IMG/VR virus record: IMGVR_UViG_3300044798_000128
Coordinates: 1 to 42,356 of that record
Reading direction: 5' to 3' (one strand)
DNA length: 42,356 nucleotides
Origin: a virus
Part shown: piece by piece, positions 22,570 through 32,151 of the stretch
Numbering within the stretch: the stretch's first letter is position 1
Layout of the letters: each line of letters opens with the position of its first letter
Notes under the pieces: generated by a model
Seen by the model: the letters and a program-made list of their open reading frames with translations, nothing else
The model's database searches: none
What the model was told of the DNA's origin: nothing
Translations under genes and position numbers: made by a program

Positions 22570-23205
22570 ATGCAAATCTTTTGTTTCACTCCCGTCAGGA
22601 ATCTATATCTCAACACCCTGGTGGCCATCCACCAACTGGTCTGGCCCGGGCCGCTGGCCTGGATGCAATGGCGCTCGAATTCCAGCCCGGACGGCCGGGT
22701 GAATGTGCTCAATGCGTACAGGCTCGGGCGGGCATTGTGCCTGACCGGAGAATGGGATGCGATGCTGTGTGTCGAGAATGACATCGTCCCGCCCCGCGAC
22801 GCGCTCCAGCGCCTGGCGGCCGTCGAGGCCGACGTGGCCTATGGTCTCTATTGTTACCGCCAGCCCGGCCACGTCTGGAACGCCTACTGCAATGGATATC
22901 AGCTCTCAGGCAAGCCGGCGGAGGCGCGCGCGGCGTGGGGCAACGTGTGCGAGGTCGAGGGCTATGGTTTGGGCTGCACGCTGATTCACCGGCGCGTGCT
23001 GGAGAAAATAGAGTTCCGCATCAAGCCGGGTGATGCGCTGCATTGCGACTCGCACTTTGCCGAGGACGTGAAAAAGGCGGGCTTCCGTCAGATGTGCGAC
23101 CTGGGCGTGCGCTGCGGCCACGTCGTCAATCACTATCGAATCGTGTGGCCGGACATCGAGCAACCCAAGCTGTATCGCTACAGCTTTGAGGAGGTGCGGC
23201 ATTGA
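22570..23205 (+). CDS. Glycosyltransferase-like protein (GT-A)
   Basis: 211 residues. MQIFCFTPVRNLYLNTLVAI, then LCVENDIVPPRDALQRL (metal and sugar-binding acidic motif), GYGLGCTLIHRRVLEKI and CDSHFAEDVKKAGF are the order of GT-A glycosyltransferases found in phages. It could glycosylate virion proteins or DNA bases. It lies between connector and tail tube genes. No ribosome site is seen. Confidence 0.7.
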   Translation: MQIFCFTPVRNLYLNTLVAIHQLVWPGPLAWMQWRSNSSPDGRVNVLNAYRLGRALCLTGEWDAMLCVENDIVPPRDALQRLAAVEADVAYGLYCYRQPGHVWNAYCNGYQLSGKPAEARAAWGNVCEVEGYGLGCTLIHRRVLEKIEFRIKPGDALHCDSHFAEDVKKAGFRQMCDLGVRCGHVVNHYRIVWPDIEQPKLYRYSFEEVRH

Positions 23206-23483
23206 GCACAATACTGCGTTACATTGGGAATCCCGGCCAGTTCATCGTCGGTGTGCCGGCGCGAGACATGCTCGAGGATGAGGCTGGACAACACGGCGGG
23301 GTAGAGGCGCTGCTGGCGAGTCGTCTCTATATCAAAGACAATGCGCCAGGCGAACCCATTGTACCGATCGAAGAAGCGACGCTCACCGGTGTGATCAACC
23401 TGGCCGACGGCGTTGACGATTCAGAAGCAGAACTTGCAGGGCGCGCCCTGCAGAAGAGGAGAAGGAAACATGGCACAGATTAG
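23202..23483 (+). CDS. Small tail-region protein
   Basis: 93 residues with TTG start at 23202; GAGGAGG lies seven bases upstream within the preceding gene. VGVPARDMLEDEAGQHGGVE ... SRLYIKDN ... then an acidic and a basic tail. Directly before the tail tube gene. Function unknown. Confidence 0.6.
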   Translation: MSTILRYIGNPGQFIVGVPARDMLEDEAGQHGGVEALLASRLYIKDNAPGEPIVPIEEATLTGVINLADGVDDSEAELAGRALQKRRRKHGTD

Positions 23484-24465
23484 GGCATTAACTCACATCG
23501 AGCACGTGTTCCAGACGGCGTTTATCACGGCGGTCACGCCGCCCACGGTCAAACTGGCGATCGTGGATGCGTCGCCGGAATTCGACGCCGGCAACGACGT
23601 CCAGTTGGTGCCGGAGGAACGCGGGGCGGCGGCTAACTTTACAGCCTACCAGGCCGGCGCAAATCCCTCCGGCTCGATCCCGATGAGGGCGAGTTACGAG
23701 CACATCCATTATCCGCTCGAGTGGCTGTTCGGGACGGTGACACCAAGTGGAACGACCGCGCCGTACACGCGCGCGTACGACGGGTTCTTGCTGACGCAAT
23801 TGACGCCGCACTGGGGCACGCTGATGTACGGCGACGGGCTGGGCGTCTACAAGTTCACCGGCGCGGTCGCCACCAAACTCGCGCTGACGCAGGACAACCG
23901 GGCCGCGCCGCTCAAAGTTGTGACGACGCTGGGCGGGTATTCGATCACGGGAGGCGGCGCGTTTGCTTCCGCGCCGGCTCTGACCGATGACTCGGTCACG
24001 ATGATCCAGGGCACGCATTGTACTGTCAAGCTCGACGCATTCGGCGGGACGATGGGCAATACTGCCCTAACGGCGACGGTGGATTCGCTGAGCATGGAGA
24101 TTGATCCCGGCGTCAAGTACAGCGACTATATCGGCAATCTATATCACGGCGACGTCTACCAGTTGCCGTGGAAGGTCACACTCAAGCTGAGCTGTGAATT
24201 CAACGCCGGCATGAAGACTTTTGCCGATGCCTGGGTCAACACGGTCTGGCAAAAACTCGTCCGGGTCAAATACACGACGGGCAGCACGTCGGCGCTCAAG
24301 CTCTTCCAGATTGACTTTGCTGGGACGATGCTTAAGACGCCCAAGTTTTTCAGCGAGAAGGATGGCCGGCTGACCTTTGATGTGGAGCTGACCGACACCT
24401 ATGATTCCGTGTTCGCGCACTATTTGAAGATCCAGACCCAGTGCGCTCTGGCCACGCTGACCTAA
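23470..24465 (+). CDS. Major tail (tube) protein
   Basis: 331 residues from ATG 23470 (AAGGAAAC upstream). All-beta, with VTPPTVKLAIVDASPEFDAG, VDSLSMEIDPGVKYSDYIGN, TLKLSCEFNA and FFSEKDGRLTFDVELTDTYD. Size, position just before the two chaperone genes and the tape measure, and fold support the tail tube role. Confidence 0.82.
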   Translation: MAQIRALTHIEHVFQTAFITAVTPPTVKLAIVDASPEFDAGNDVQLVPEERGAAANFTAYQAGANPSGSIPMRASYEHIHYPLEWLFGTVTPSGTTAPYTRAYDGFLLTQLTPHWGTLMYGDGLGVYKFTGAVATKLALTQDNRAAPLKVVTTLGGYSITGGGAFASAPALTDDSVTMIQGTHCTVKLDAFGGTMGNTALTATVDSLSMEIDPGVKYSDYIGNLYHGDVYQLPWKVTLKLSCEFNAGMKTFADAWVNTVWQKLVRVKYTTGSTSALKLFQIDFAGTMLKTPKFFSEKDGRLTFDVELTDTYDSVFAHYLKIQTQCALATLT

Positions 24466-24466
24466 C

Positions 24467-24745
24467 ATGCGATACGAACACAAAAAATTGAATCTGACGC
24501 TGGTCTTGCCCGACGCGGATGAGCTGACGCAGGGCGAGGTGGAGCGGTACATGGCCGAATACCGCCGGTTGTCGGGGGCCGACAATGCCGGCAAGGTGCT
24601 GCGCGCGGCGATCGTGGCCGGTTGGGTGCGGGAGCCGGACATGTCCGTGGACATGGTCGAGGCGATGAAGCCGGCGGCCGTGCGGTGGTGCGCGGCCCAG
24701 ATTGACGCTCTGTACGTGGAGGTGATCACCATCCCCCCGGAATGA
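24467..24745 (+). CDS. Tail assembly chaperone-like protein 1
   Basis: 92 residues (MRYEHKKLNLTLVLPDADEL...). Small, helical, between tube and tape measure genes, where gpG-like chaperones sit. The 16-bp palindrome copy B lies in it and encodes DMSVDM. Ends in an ATGA overlap with the next gene. Confidence 0.65.
   Translation: MRYEHKKLNLTLVLPDADELTQGEVERYMAEYRRLSGADNAGKVLRAAIVAGWVREPDMSVDMVEAMKPAAVRWCAAQIDALYVEVITIPPE
24640..24655. promoter_or_regulatory. 16-bp palindrome, copy B
   Basis: CATGTC, centre CGTG, GACATG: a perfect dyad apart from its central two bases, identical to copy D at 41731. It lies within the tail chaperone gene. Confidence 0.6.
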
Positions 24746-25035
24746 TCCTCGCGGCGGCGGCGTGTGCTGAGGATCACGGCGATGCGCCGCGAGAATTGCG
24801 CTGGGTGTTCGAGCACGACCGGTGGGGGGCGCTGCCCAACGCGGGCGGGCTGCTCGACCAGCCGGCGGGCGCCGTGCAGCGCATGACGGCGTGCGAAAAC
24901 GTCTACCGAGCGCTGCGGTTTTACGCTGAGCATGGCCCGGAGCCGGGCCAGTTGGCCGCCTGGCGCGAATCCCACACCGATATCTGGACGATCGTGCGCC
25001 ACGTCGAGGAACTGCGCGAGCGCAGTGCAGAATAA
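24742..25035 (+). CDS. Tail assembly chaperone-like protein 2
   Basis: 97 residues. LRWVFEHDRWGALPNAGGLL DQPAG is a pattern of the second chaperone (gpT-like). Unlike lambda G/GT, there is no clear -1 slippery site; the ATGA overlap suggests restart instead of frameshift. Position directly before the tape measure. Confidence 0.65.
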   Translation: MILAAAACAEDHGDAPRELRWVFEHDRWGALPNAGGLLDQPAGAVQRMTACENVYRALRFYAEHGPEPGQLAAWRESHTDIWTIVRHVEELRERSAE

Positions 25036-25051
25036 CGTTCATTACTGATAC
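25031..25051 (+). repeat. Dispersed 21-bp box, copy 9
   Basis: Left block AATAAC, spacer GTTC, right block ATTACTGATAC, preceded by CAGTGCAG as in copy 5. It overlaps the stop of the chaperone gene and ends 34 bases before the tape measure ATG. Confidence 0.85.
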
Positions 25052-25085
25052 GGCATGGGGATGCCGCACGACAGGATAAATCCAC

Positions 25086-27461
25086 ATGGCGAATGATGCG
25101 CGACTGAAAATAATCATAGATGCTCTCAACCAGGGCAAGAGCGAACTGGGTGGAGTAGCCCAGGATATCCTCAAGGCCGGGAATTCTGCCACAGAAGCAT
25201 CCGCAGCTCACAACAAACTGGGCCTGGCGCAGTTCAATCAACAGCAGGCCGCAATGAAACTTGCAGAGGCGGAGCATGCCTTGCAATCAGCAGAGGGAAA
25301 GGGTGACGGTGTTTTAGAGGCATTGACTGGCGAAGTTTTGAGAGCGAAAGTTGCACTTGACCAAGAGACAGAATCTGTCAAAAAGGCAGAGGCGGCAACA
25401 ACGGACTTGAGCAAAAATCTCTCAAATGTAGAAGGCGCAACCAAGAACGGGGCAAGCGGATTCAATGTGCTCAAGGGCAGTCTTACAGAAATTCAGTCCG
25501 GGATAGGATTGGCAAAAGAGGCCTGGGCCACGTATCAGATCGTGCAAGATGCGACGCTGGGCGAAACGGTCAGATTCGCCGGAGAGGTGCGAGAGCTATC
25601 TCGCACGATTGGCGCAAGTGCCGAGCAAGCCTCTATGCTCATTCAAGCGGCCGATGACGTGGGCATAAGCGCGCAATCCGTTCAAGGCTCGCTAGAGGCC
25701 GCAATCAAAAAGGGCGTGTCACCGACGATTGAGGGGATCGGGAAACTCGCAGATGAATATAACCTGATTCAAGACCCGATTGCTAAAACGGATTTTCTGT
25801 TCAATAAATTCGGGCGTTCCGGGGCTGACCTTGCACCCTTGATGAAATTGGGCGCACGGGGAATACGAGAGGCGGGCGAGGCGGCACGCGAAACAGGACA
25901 GGTATTGAGCCAGGAGGCGGTTGATGCAGCTCGTAAATATGAGGTCGCAACGGATGATTTGAGCGATAGCGTCGAGGGATTGAAAATAAAACTCGGCACA
26001 GCATTATTACCTGCTGTAACAGCAACGATTGACCGTCAATCCGATTCTATCACGACCCTTCGATTATTGCAGCAAGGCTATGCAACAGGAAGATTATCGG
26101 CTGGTGATTACACCACCGCGCTTGTCGAAATGTACAAAACCGGAATGACCGGGGCCGTCACTGGCGCGAACCTGGCGAGCACGATAGAAAATCTCAAAGA
26201 GAAAATGACAGTTGCAACCGTGGCGACTGGTGACTATGCCGACAAATGGGAGAGAGCGTCTAGCACTATGGCGCAATCCATTCTGTCAGAAGCGCAAGCC
26301 ACAGCGCAAATGAATGACGCCGCCGACCTGTACGCAGAAAAGCACCAGATGATGGCGGATTCAACCGCCACCTCGCGGCAAGCCATCCAGGATACGATCA
26401 CCGCCTATTCCATGCTCAGCATCTCAATGGCCGGCCCGGTCAGCAAGGAAAATGACGCCTACAGCAGCAAGCAAACAGAACTCGCGGCGAAGGCCGCCAA
26501 ACTGAAAGCGGAACTGGACAAACTAGAAGGATCGCAGGGCGCGGTAGCAAAATCGGAAGCAAAGAATGTCATGAGTGCGAATGACCTTGCCCTGGCACAT
26601 GCTAAAGTCACACAAGCGACCGAGGACTTGAATACCGCCACGCGCAAGATTTCAACAACTAAAGGGCAAGCGTCAGAAACGGATGCTGAGTTTGCCGTCA
26701 GAGTGGCACAATTGCGCAGCGAGATCGAGGGGCAAACCGACAAGTTGGGCAAGGCCAATCAGTCGGTTACGAGCTATGTGGACAACAGTAAGAAAATTGC
26801 AGAGGTCAAAAAGGCTTACGATGAAGCGAATGTAGCCATAGAACAGAATGCGCAGGCGCATGACGATGCAGCCAAGCGCATCATGTTTGACCTGTTGCAG
26901 CAACGCGCCGCTGTGGGCGGGTTGACCTCAGATGAAATGAAGGCGCTGAACGACGTCGCGCTGAAATGGGGACTGGTAGATCAAAGCACGCATGACGCAG
27001 TAGTCGGGATCGATACTGCCCTGGCTGGACTGGCGACGGGCACGAGTGTGGATGCGTTCATTTCGCAGATTGACGGGATTGCGGCGGCGGCCAATAATGC
27101 GAACACGGCCTTTCAAGCCCTGATGTTGCAGCAAGCTGGCCTGCATGGGGGGCCAGGGACGACGGCGCCCTCTTCCACACCGGCTGCGTCACCGGCATAC
27201 GCCTTATCATCCGCACCCATTCACCAGGCTGGCGGCGGCGATTGGATGGTCAATCGCCCGACGGTGTTCGTGGCCGGCGATGATGGGCCGGAACGGGCGA
27301 CCTTCACGCCGCTGCGTGGAGGGAATAATACCCATTATCAGTACAACACGACGAATCGAGCCGGGGACACGTATATCATTGACGACCGCCACACGGGCGC
27401 ACTCCTCCTAGAGATGCAGCGCCGGGAACGGCGAGCTGCCGTCGAACAGAGCATGGGGTAA
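25086..27461 (+). CDS. Tail tape measure protein
   Basis: 791 residues, the longest gene. Long helical and coiled-coil stretches (KLAEAEHALQSAEGK, KQTELAAKAAKLKAELDKLE, EIEGQTDKLGKANQSV), a central FAGEVRELSRTIGASAEQAS ... ADDVGI region typical of phage tape measures, and a C-terminal GGGDWMVNRPTVFVAGDDGP, as seen at tape-measure ends. It sets tail length and helps DNA delivery. Its length suggests a tail of roughly 110-120 nm (about 0.15 nm per residue), an estimate only. Confidence 0.92.
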   Translation: MANDARLKIIIDALNQGKSELGGVAQDILKAGNSATEASAAHNKLGLAQFNQQQAAMKLAEAEHALQSAEGKGDGVLEALTGEVLRAKVALDQETESVKKAEAATTDLSKNLSNVEGATKNGASGFNVLKGSLTEIQSGIGLAKEAWATYQIVQDATLGETVRFAGEVRELSRTIGASAEQASMLIQAADDVGISAQSVQGSLEAAIKKGVSPTIEGIGKLADEYNLIQDPIAKTDFLFNKFGRSGADLAPLMKLGARGIREAGEAARETGQVLSQEAVDAARKYEVATDDLSDSVEGLKIKLGTALLPAVTATIDRQSDSITTLRLLQQGYATGRLSAGDYTTALVEMYKTGMTGAVTGANLASTIENLKEKMTVATVATGDYADKWERASSTMAQSILSEAQATAQMNDAADLYAEKHQMMADSTATSRQAIQDTITAYSMLSISMAGPVSKENDAYSSKQTELAAKAAKLKAELDKLEGSQGAVAKSEAKNVMSANDLALAHAKVTQATEDLNTATRKISTTKGQASETDAEFAVRVAQLRSEIEGQTDKLGKANQSVTSYVDNSKKIAEVKKAYDEANVAIEQNAQAHDDAAKRIMFDLLQQRAAVGGLTSDEMKALNDVALKWGLVDQSTHDAVVGIDTALAGLATGTSVDAFISQIDGIAAAANNANTAFQALMLQQAGLHGGPGTTAPSSTPAASPAYALSSAPIHQAGGGDWMVNRPTVFVAGDDGPERATFTPLRGGNNTHYQYNTTNRAGDTYIIDDRHTGALLLEMQRRERRAAVEQSMG

Positions 27462-27467
27462 ACCATC

Positions 27468-29036
27468 ATGGCCATGACACTTTCTCTCGTGATCGGGGGC
27501 GACTTTGTTAGCGATGTCAAATTGCTGAGTCTGCTGGCCAATACCGCCGGTTTTGCGCTCAAACGCGGCGGCTATCTGCCCGGCATGGCGCTGGACGGCA
27601 GGGTGTCCGACGTCCTGACGGTGGACGTGATCGGGACAAGCCACAATGACCTTGCAACAAAATTGATAGCTCTTGAGGATTATTTTCAGCGCGCGCGATG
27701 GGCAGGTGAAACACCTGAGCGGTATCAAATCTGGTTGCGCGCTCAGATGACGAATGAAACCAATGCGCGCCAGTCACTTGTGTTGGGCGGCTCGCACGGG
27801 GACAAGGCCGGCTTTTATTCTCCGCCTGCCTCACCGGGCAATCGCATCGTCGACTATCCTATCGTGATAGACCGCCTTCCCGTTTGGGAAGCCATCGCGG
27901 CAACGACGATCTCGCTATCAAACATTTCCAGTGTGGGAGGGCATACTACCGTTGGAAACGCTATAGATAGTGTTAACCCTGATCCTGGAATTCGCGCCCT
28001 GTCTCACACAAACATTGTGCCTGGCTCCGTCTGGGGAGAATTAAGTTCAGAAACGGGCGTACAAATGTACGATAATGGAGTAGGAGCTTTTATTGATAGT
28101 GGATGGACCTATGCAACCATTGATTATATCGCGGGAACCGTTCAAATTATGGACGCGGGCTGGACAGTAGCACAATTCACCTACAATTATTCCATCGGCG
28201 ATTTTCCGGGCAGAATGGGCTATACCTCTCTCGTTCCCCACAGTGGCAGTGGGGCATTAACTGAATACTGGTTGGGATTCAGGTCAAACCGATTAGGACA
28301 TGCAGCTAATTTCGTCAGTCCGTGGGAGTGCGAGAGCGGCACGCCAGTGTTCGCAGACACGACGGCAGAATCGGGGGGACTCGTTTGCACGTTTGCAAAC
28401 GGGATCAACATGCGAGGGCTTTTCACCCTGACGCCCTATCAGATTAGCTCCTCATATTACGAGGACTTGCGCGGCACGTTCAATATCGTGGCTCGCCTGA
28501 AATGCGACGCGGGCGTAACGTGTCTCGTGAGGGTGATCTATGGACTGGGTGCGCTAACCTATACCTGCAATGATGCAGTGATCGTGACTGGCACAGACTG
28601 GAAACTGTACGACCTGGGCCGCGTCACATTTCCCTGCGGTGGTCAAGTATCATCCTACTACTCTGCCATGAAAAATAGCAATATTAGGCTCCAGGCGCAG
28701 CGCACAGCGGGAACAGGTACAGATGGCCTTCACATGGATTGTCTGATACCGATTCCAGTCAACGAAGGCTACGCCCACATTGCGAATGGAACCGGCGTCA
28801 AAAATGAGTTGTTCGTCAATCCGTTCGGAAAAATCTCTTGCTACGACTACACCAGCACAGACATCACCGGGCTTGCCGATGCTACCGGCACAAATCCTGA
28901 CGATTACTTTTTGCCCACGGGCGGCGGCATCGTCGTCGTGGCGGCGCAACGGGCGGCCGGCAGCACGGCAGCGGATGCGGTTGACATTGGATTAAAAGTG
29001 TTTCCGCGCTGGCGCACTCTGCGAGGTGCGGCATGA
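27468..29036 (+). CDS. Distal tail-like protein with inserted carbohydrate-binding-type domain
   Basis: 522 residues, after the tape measure. The N-terminus (MTLSLVIGGDFVSDVKLLSL ... ALEDYFQRARWAG) resembles distal tail/tube-end proteins; the middle (FNIVARLKCDAGVTCLVRVI, WKLYDLGRVTFPCGG) has the jelly-roll pattern of sugar-binding modules. Likely part of the tail tip that contacts the host. Confidence 0.72.
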   Translation: MAMTLSLVIGGDFVSDVKLLSLLANTAGFALKRGGYLPGMALDGRVSDVLTVDVIGTSHNDLATKLIALEDYFQRARWAGETPERYQIWLRAQMTNETNARQSLVLGGSHGDKAGFYSPPASPGNRIVDYPIVIDRLPVWEAIAATTISLSNISSVGGHTTVGNAIDSVNPDPGIRALSHTNIVPGSVWGELSSETGVQMYDNGVGAFIDSGWTYATIDYIAGTVQIMDAGWTVAQFTYNYSIGDFPGRMGYTSLVPHSGSGALTEYWLGFRSNRLGHAANFVSPWECESGTPVFADTTAESGGLVCTFANGINMRGLFTLTPYQISSSYYEDLRGTFNIVARLKCDAGVTCLVRVIYGLGALTYTCNDAVIVTGTDWKLYDLGRVTFPCGGQVSSYYSAMKNSNIRLQAQRTAGTGTDGLHMDCLIPIPVNEGYAHIANGTGVKNELFVNPFGKISCYDYTSTDITGLADATGTNPDDYFLPTGGGIVVVAAQRAAGSTAADAVDIGLKVFPRWRTLRGAA

Positions 29037-29064
29037 TCATTAGTCTGTCTCACGCTGTGCATCA

Positions 29065-29085
29065 GTATCAGTAATCGGAGTTATT
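29065..29085 (-). repeat. Dispersed 21-bp box, copy 10
   Basis: Reverse-strand reading: left block AATAAC, spacer TCCG, right block ATTACTGATAC. It lies five bases before ATG 29091 of a plus-strand gene, in the opposite orientation to most neighbours. Confidence 0.85.
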
Positions 29086-29090
29086 CTCAC

Positions 29091-30680
29091 ATGATGACTC
29101 TCACAATGGGCGACAACATCAAGCGAAATACCGCAGGTCTCACGCCCTTCAACATCACCCGGCAAATGCGCGGCTACCGGCGACGCACCCGTGACATCGG
29201 CGGTTTCTGGACAGCGGAGGGGACCTTCTGGACCGGCAAGGATGACCCGATCGTATCCAGGCAGGAGGCGGAAACGCTTTTCCTGACCGGCATCGGGAAT
29301 CACGTCATAGAGGCGTTCGGCAGTACCCCGGTGTTCGAGGGACTCATCACGGCGATGACCTACACGCACAATGGAACATCGACGCGCCGCGATCTAGGCG
29401 GCATCGTCAACTCGCTCAAGGTGAACTATAGCCACTTTACGGGCAATCTGCTGCTGAACGGCTCTGCCGAGATTGGCACGATCAGCGCGTACCAGGCTGA
29501 ACCCAACGCACAAACTCAGTCCGGGACGGGGGTCTATTCGGCGCGCGGGTGGATGGGAGCGAGCGGGTATGTAGATCACAACTATCCGGTGCTGAGCATT
29601 GAAACGTCGTGGTGTTCCCATGGAACAAAGTCATTTTACCTGGACTGCTCTCCGTGTATCCACAACATGACAACCTACGACGGAGAGATTTTTCTAACAA
29701 CTGGCATCGCGGTTGTGCCCGGCGGAAAGTACAAGGTCAGTGGATTTATCAATTATGCTCACTTTAGGCCGGAGGATCCAGGGCGGTTTGTCAGGATGCA
29801 GGTGTCGGCCGGGACGGATGTTTTGTATACCTACGAAACTCCTGCGGCAGAAGGAATTTACTATTTCTCTGGCATGTTTGAAGCGCCTGACGACGCAGCG
29901 GGCGACCTTGGCATCATTTTCAATGCCTACTACGGAACGTTATTTTATGTGGACGGCATCACGCTGCAAGAGGTCGGCTCGCACAAAGAGACGCCCTACG
30001 CATCCAACGCCGACTCGATTGCATTGTACGGACTGAGCGAGGACGTGATCGTGTGCGGCAGCTTGGGGGATGACGAAGCGATCACGCGGCGCGACAACCT
30101 TTTGAGCGAGCTGGCCTGGCCGCGCTCGATACCAGAGAAGCCAGGATCGAGCGACGGGTTGACCGTCGAGATGAGCGGGTATGTGTTCAAGCTGGAAACG
30201 CAGAGCGCTTCTATTGGCGGATTGCTGGCCGCTTCCACGCACATCAATAATCTGATTCCCCTTTCGAGTTTTGTCTCGCTGGGCTATGTCGCAACCAATG
30301 CACTGCTGACTTACGTGGCGGAAGACAAGCCCACGAAAATTTGGGAAGCCGTGCAAAAGGTCACAGAGAGCGGCGGGGTAAGCGAAGCAAAATACATTTG
30401 CGGCTGCGGGCCAGGGCGCACATTCAACTATCAGCCGCGCAGCACGACGGCGCGGTACAAACTCAGGCGAGGCAAGTGGTACAACATGGACAACTCGCTT
30501 GCCGACGCGCAGGCGATGCAACCCGCTATCGTGTTCTTTGAGGACTTGCCTGCCGGGCCGGGGATTCCCCCCAACGCCACATTGATTGACGACCCACGCT
30601 ACATGTGGGTGTACGAGTGGGAGTATGACGCAGACACCGACACGGCCACACCGACCGACTGGCGGAGTGTGTGGGAATGA
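29091..30680 (+). CDS. Tail tip/hub-like protein with carbohydrate-binding-type domain
   Basis: 529 residues. A hub-like N-terminus (GLTPFNITRQMRGYRRRTRD), an inserted jelly-roll module at about 120-300 (NLLLNGSAEIG ... FYLDCSP ... GGKYKVSGFINYAHF ... YFSGMFEAP), then GLSEDVIVCGSLGDDEAITR and a Trp-rich end. Together with the gene before it forms the tail tip. No enzyme motif seen. Confidence 0.68.
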   Translation: MMTLTMGDNIKRNTAGLTPFNITRQMRGYRRRTRDIGGFWTAEGTFWTGKDDPIVSRQEAETLFLTGIGNHVIEAFGSTPVFEGLITAMTYTHNGTSTRRDLGGIVNSLKVNYSHFTGNLLLNGSAEIGTISAYQAEPNAQTQSGTGVYSARGWMGASGYVDHNYPVLSIETSWCSHGTKSFYLDCSPCIHNMTTYDGEIFLTTGIAVVPGGKYKVSGFINYAHFRPEDPGRFVRMQVSAGTDVLYTYETPAAEGIYYFSGMFEAPDDAAGDLGIIFNAYYGTLFYVDGITLQEVGSHKETPYASNADSIALYGLSEDVIVCGSLGDDEAITRRDNLLSELAWPRSIPEKPGSSDGLTVEMSGYVFKLETQSASIGGLLAASTHINNLIPLSSFVSLGYVATNALLTYVAEDKPTKIWEAVQKVTESGGVSEAKYICGCGPGRTFNYQPRSTTARYKLRRGKWYNMDNSLADAQAMQPAIVFFEDLPAGPGIPPNATLIDDPRYMWVYEWEYDADTDTATPTDWRSVWE

Positions 30681-32071
30681 AACGAAATCAAGTGGGGCGC
30701 AAGCCTCTCGGCTGGGAAGCGCAAATCCTGGCGACCGAGATTCAAAACGTCAACCTGGAGGGTGGTTCGTCGGGAAGCGCGGTACACAACCTGGTCGGCT
30801 CGACACACGTCGTTAGCGGCCTGGACGCCGGGCCACCTTCTGAGTTTTTGGGAGCACTGACGCCGACCACATATGGATTTAAGGTTGTCGCGGACGCTGA
30901 TTTGCCCGCGACGATTGCGCGCACAGGCGACATTCCAACTGCCGGCCACATCATCAAGGATGAGGGCGGCGCCGGACTGACGCAGCGCGCAAATCTGAAT
31001 TTTGCCGGGGCGGGCGTCACGGCGACGGATGACGCTGGAAACGACGCGACGATGGTGACGATTCCGGGCGGCGGCGCTTCGATTACGATGTTGCTCGGCG
31101 ACGGTTCTGACGGTGACGTGACGATTGCTGTGGACACAGAACTAGTACGCCCGATGTACTACAACACGCTCGTCGTGAACGTTGGAATCAAACTCATCAC
31201 GAACGGGTATTCGATTTTCGTGCGCAATCCGCCGTTGGAGAATAACGGCGGCATTTACGAGGTTGACCCGGCGACGATTGACGGGTCGGCGGGCGGGGCA
31301 GGCACGGACGTGGCGGGCGGATTAGGTGGCACAGCTTGCACAAATGCGCTACTTCCAATGACGGTTCTATATCTCCCGGTACGGAATGGACCAGCGGGTG
31401 TAGATGGCGGATTCAATGCGGTGGGTGCTGACGGCCAACCGGGCGCGGCAACAGATGTTCTTTCTACTTACGTGGATGCGGCCAGCGGTCTAATCGGCGC
31501 GGCAGGTGGCGCGGGTGATTCAGCAGGCGGGGCAGCAGGTTTTGCGGATAACTGTGCTGGACAGGCTGCCGGCTACGCATACTCTGGATTTTTGAACAGT
31601 TCATTCTACAAATCGCTTCCGAGCGCTGTAACAGTCGGGACCATCATCATATTTGTGCAGAATGTCATTGCTTATTTTTTGATCTATGGCAACAACGGAG
31701 GCGCAGCTGGTGGCGGAGGAGGCGCGGGTTGCGGCGGTGGCGGCGGCGGCGGGTCGGGTTGGAATGCAACCCACCTTAAAGTATTTGCCAACACGATCAC
31801 TGGCAGCGGGTGCTTTTACTGCAATGGCGGTAACGGTGGAGATGGCGGCGCGGGGTATGGTGGCGGGGCTGGCACAGCAGGCGGCGGCGGCGGCGGGCCG
31901 GGCGGGAATGGCGGAATCATTCTGCTAGGCTATGGAAGCAAGGCCGGGACATGGACGACGGATGTCACAGGCGGCACGGGCGGCGACGGTGGCGCAGGCG
32001 GCAATGGTGGAGATCCGGGCGGAGATGGCCCGGATGGTCAGACGGGTGTGGTGATTGAATTGAGTGCGTGA
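30677..32071 (+). CDS. Glycine-rich tail fibre/adhesin
   Basis: 464 residues; ATGA overlap with the gene before. N-terminal part has GSAVHNLVGSTHVVSGL and FKVVADADLP, common at the attachment ends of fibres. The C-terminal third has long Gly runs (GGNGGDGGAGYGGGAGTAGG and more), like the polyglycine helix sandwiches in T-even gp38-type adhesins, with hydrophobic breaks between. Probably the receptor-binding tip. Confidence 0.78.
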   Translation: MKRNQVGRKPLGWEAQILATEIQNVNLEGGSSGSAVHNLVGSTHVVSGLDAGPPSEFLGALTPTTYGFKVVADADLPATIARTGDIPTAGHIIKDEGGAGLTQRANLNFAGAGVTATDDAGNDATMVTIPGGGASITMLLGDGSDGDVTIAVDTELVRPMYYNTLVVNVGIKLITNGYSIFVRNPPLENNGGIYEVDPATIDGSAGGAGTDVAGGLGGTACTNALLPMTVLYLPVRNGPAGVDGGFNAVGADGQPGAATDVLSTYVDAASGLIGAAGGAGDSAGGAAGFADNCAGQAAGYAYSGFLNSSFYKSLPSAVTVGTIIIFVQNVIAYFLIYGNNGGAAGGGGGAGCGGGGGGGSGWNATHLKVFANTITGSGCFYCNGGNGGDGGAGYGGGAGTAGGGGGGPGGNGGIILLGYGSKAGTWTTDVTGGTGGDGGAGGNGGDPGGDGPDGQTGVVIELSA

Positions 32072-32091
32072 ATAATGCCGATTACTGATAC
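32071..32091 (+). repeat. Dispersed 21-bp box, copy 11
   Basis: Left block AATAAT, spacer GCCG, right block ATTACTGATAC. It starts at the last base of the fibre gene stop and lies just before the terminator at 32093. Confidence 0.85.
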
Positions 32092-32092
32092 T

Positions 32093-32119
32093 AAAAGGCG
32101 AGCATGTGCTCGCCTTTTT
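32093..32119. terminator. Intrinsic terminator, both directions
   Basis: AAAAGGCGAGCA and TGCTCGCCTTTT form a perfect 12-bp stem with a two-base centre, with T-runs on both strands. It ends the late block from the left and integrase transcripts from the right. Confidence 0.92.
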
Positions 32120-32135
32120 GATTGGCGTAGCCAAT

Positions 32136-32151
32136 CATGTCTGCGGACATG
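32136..32151. promoter_or_regulatory. 16-bp palindrome, copy C
   Basis: CATGTC, centre TGCG, GACATG. It lies directly between the terminator and the integrase stop codon, next to a second inverted repeat GATTGGC / GCCAATC (32120-32136). Confidence 0.6.

Noticed and set aside
24640-24745. Programmed -1 frameshift in the tail chaperone pair
   Set aside because: No convincing slippery heptamer was seen before the overlap; the ATGA overlap explains expression by restart.
24139-25192. Two long minus-strand frames over tail chaperone genes
   Set aside because: Arg/Pro/His-rich shadows of GC-rich plus-strand genes.
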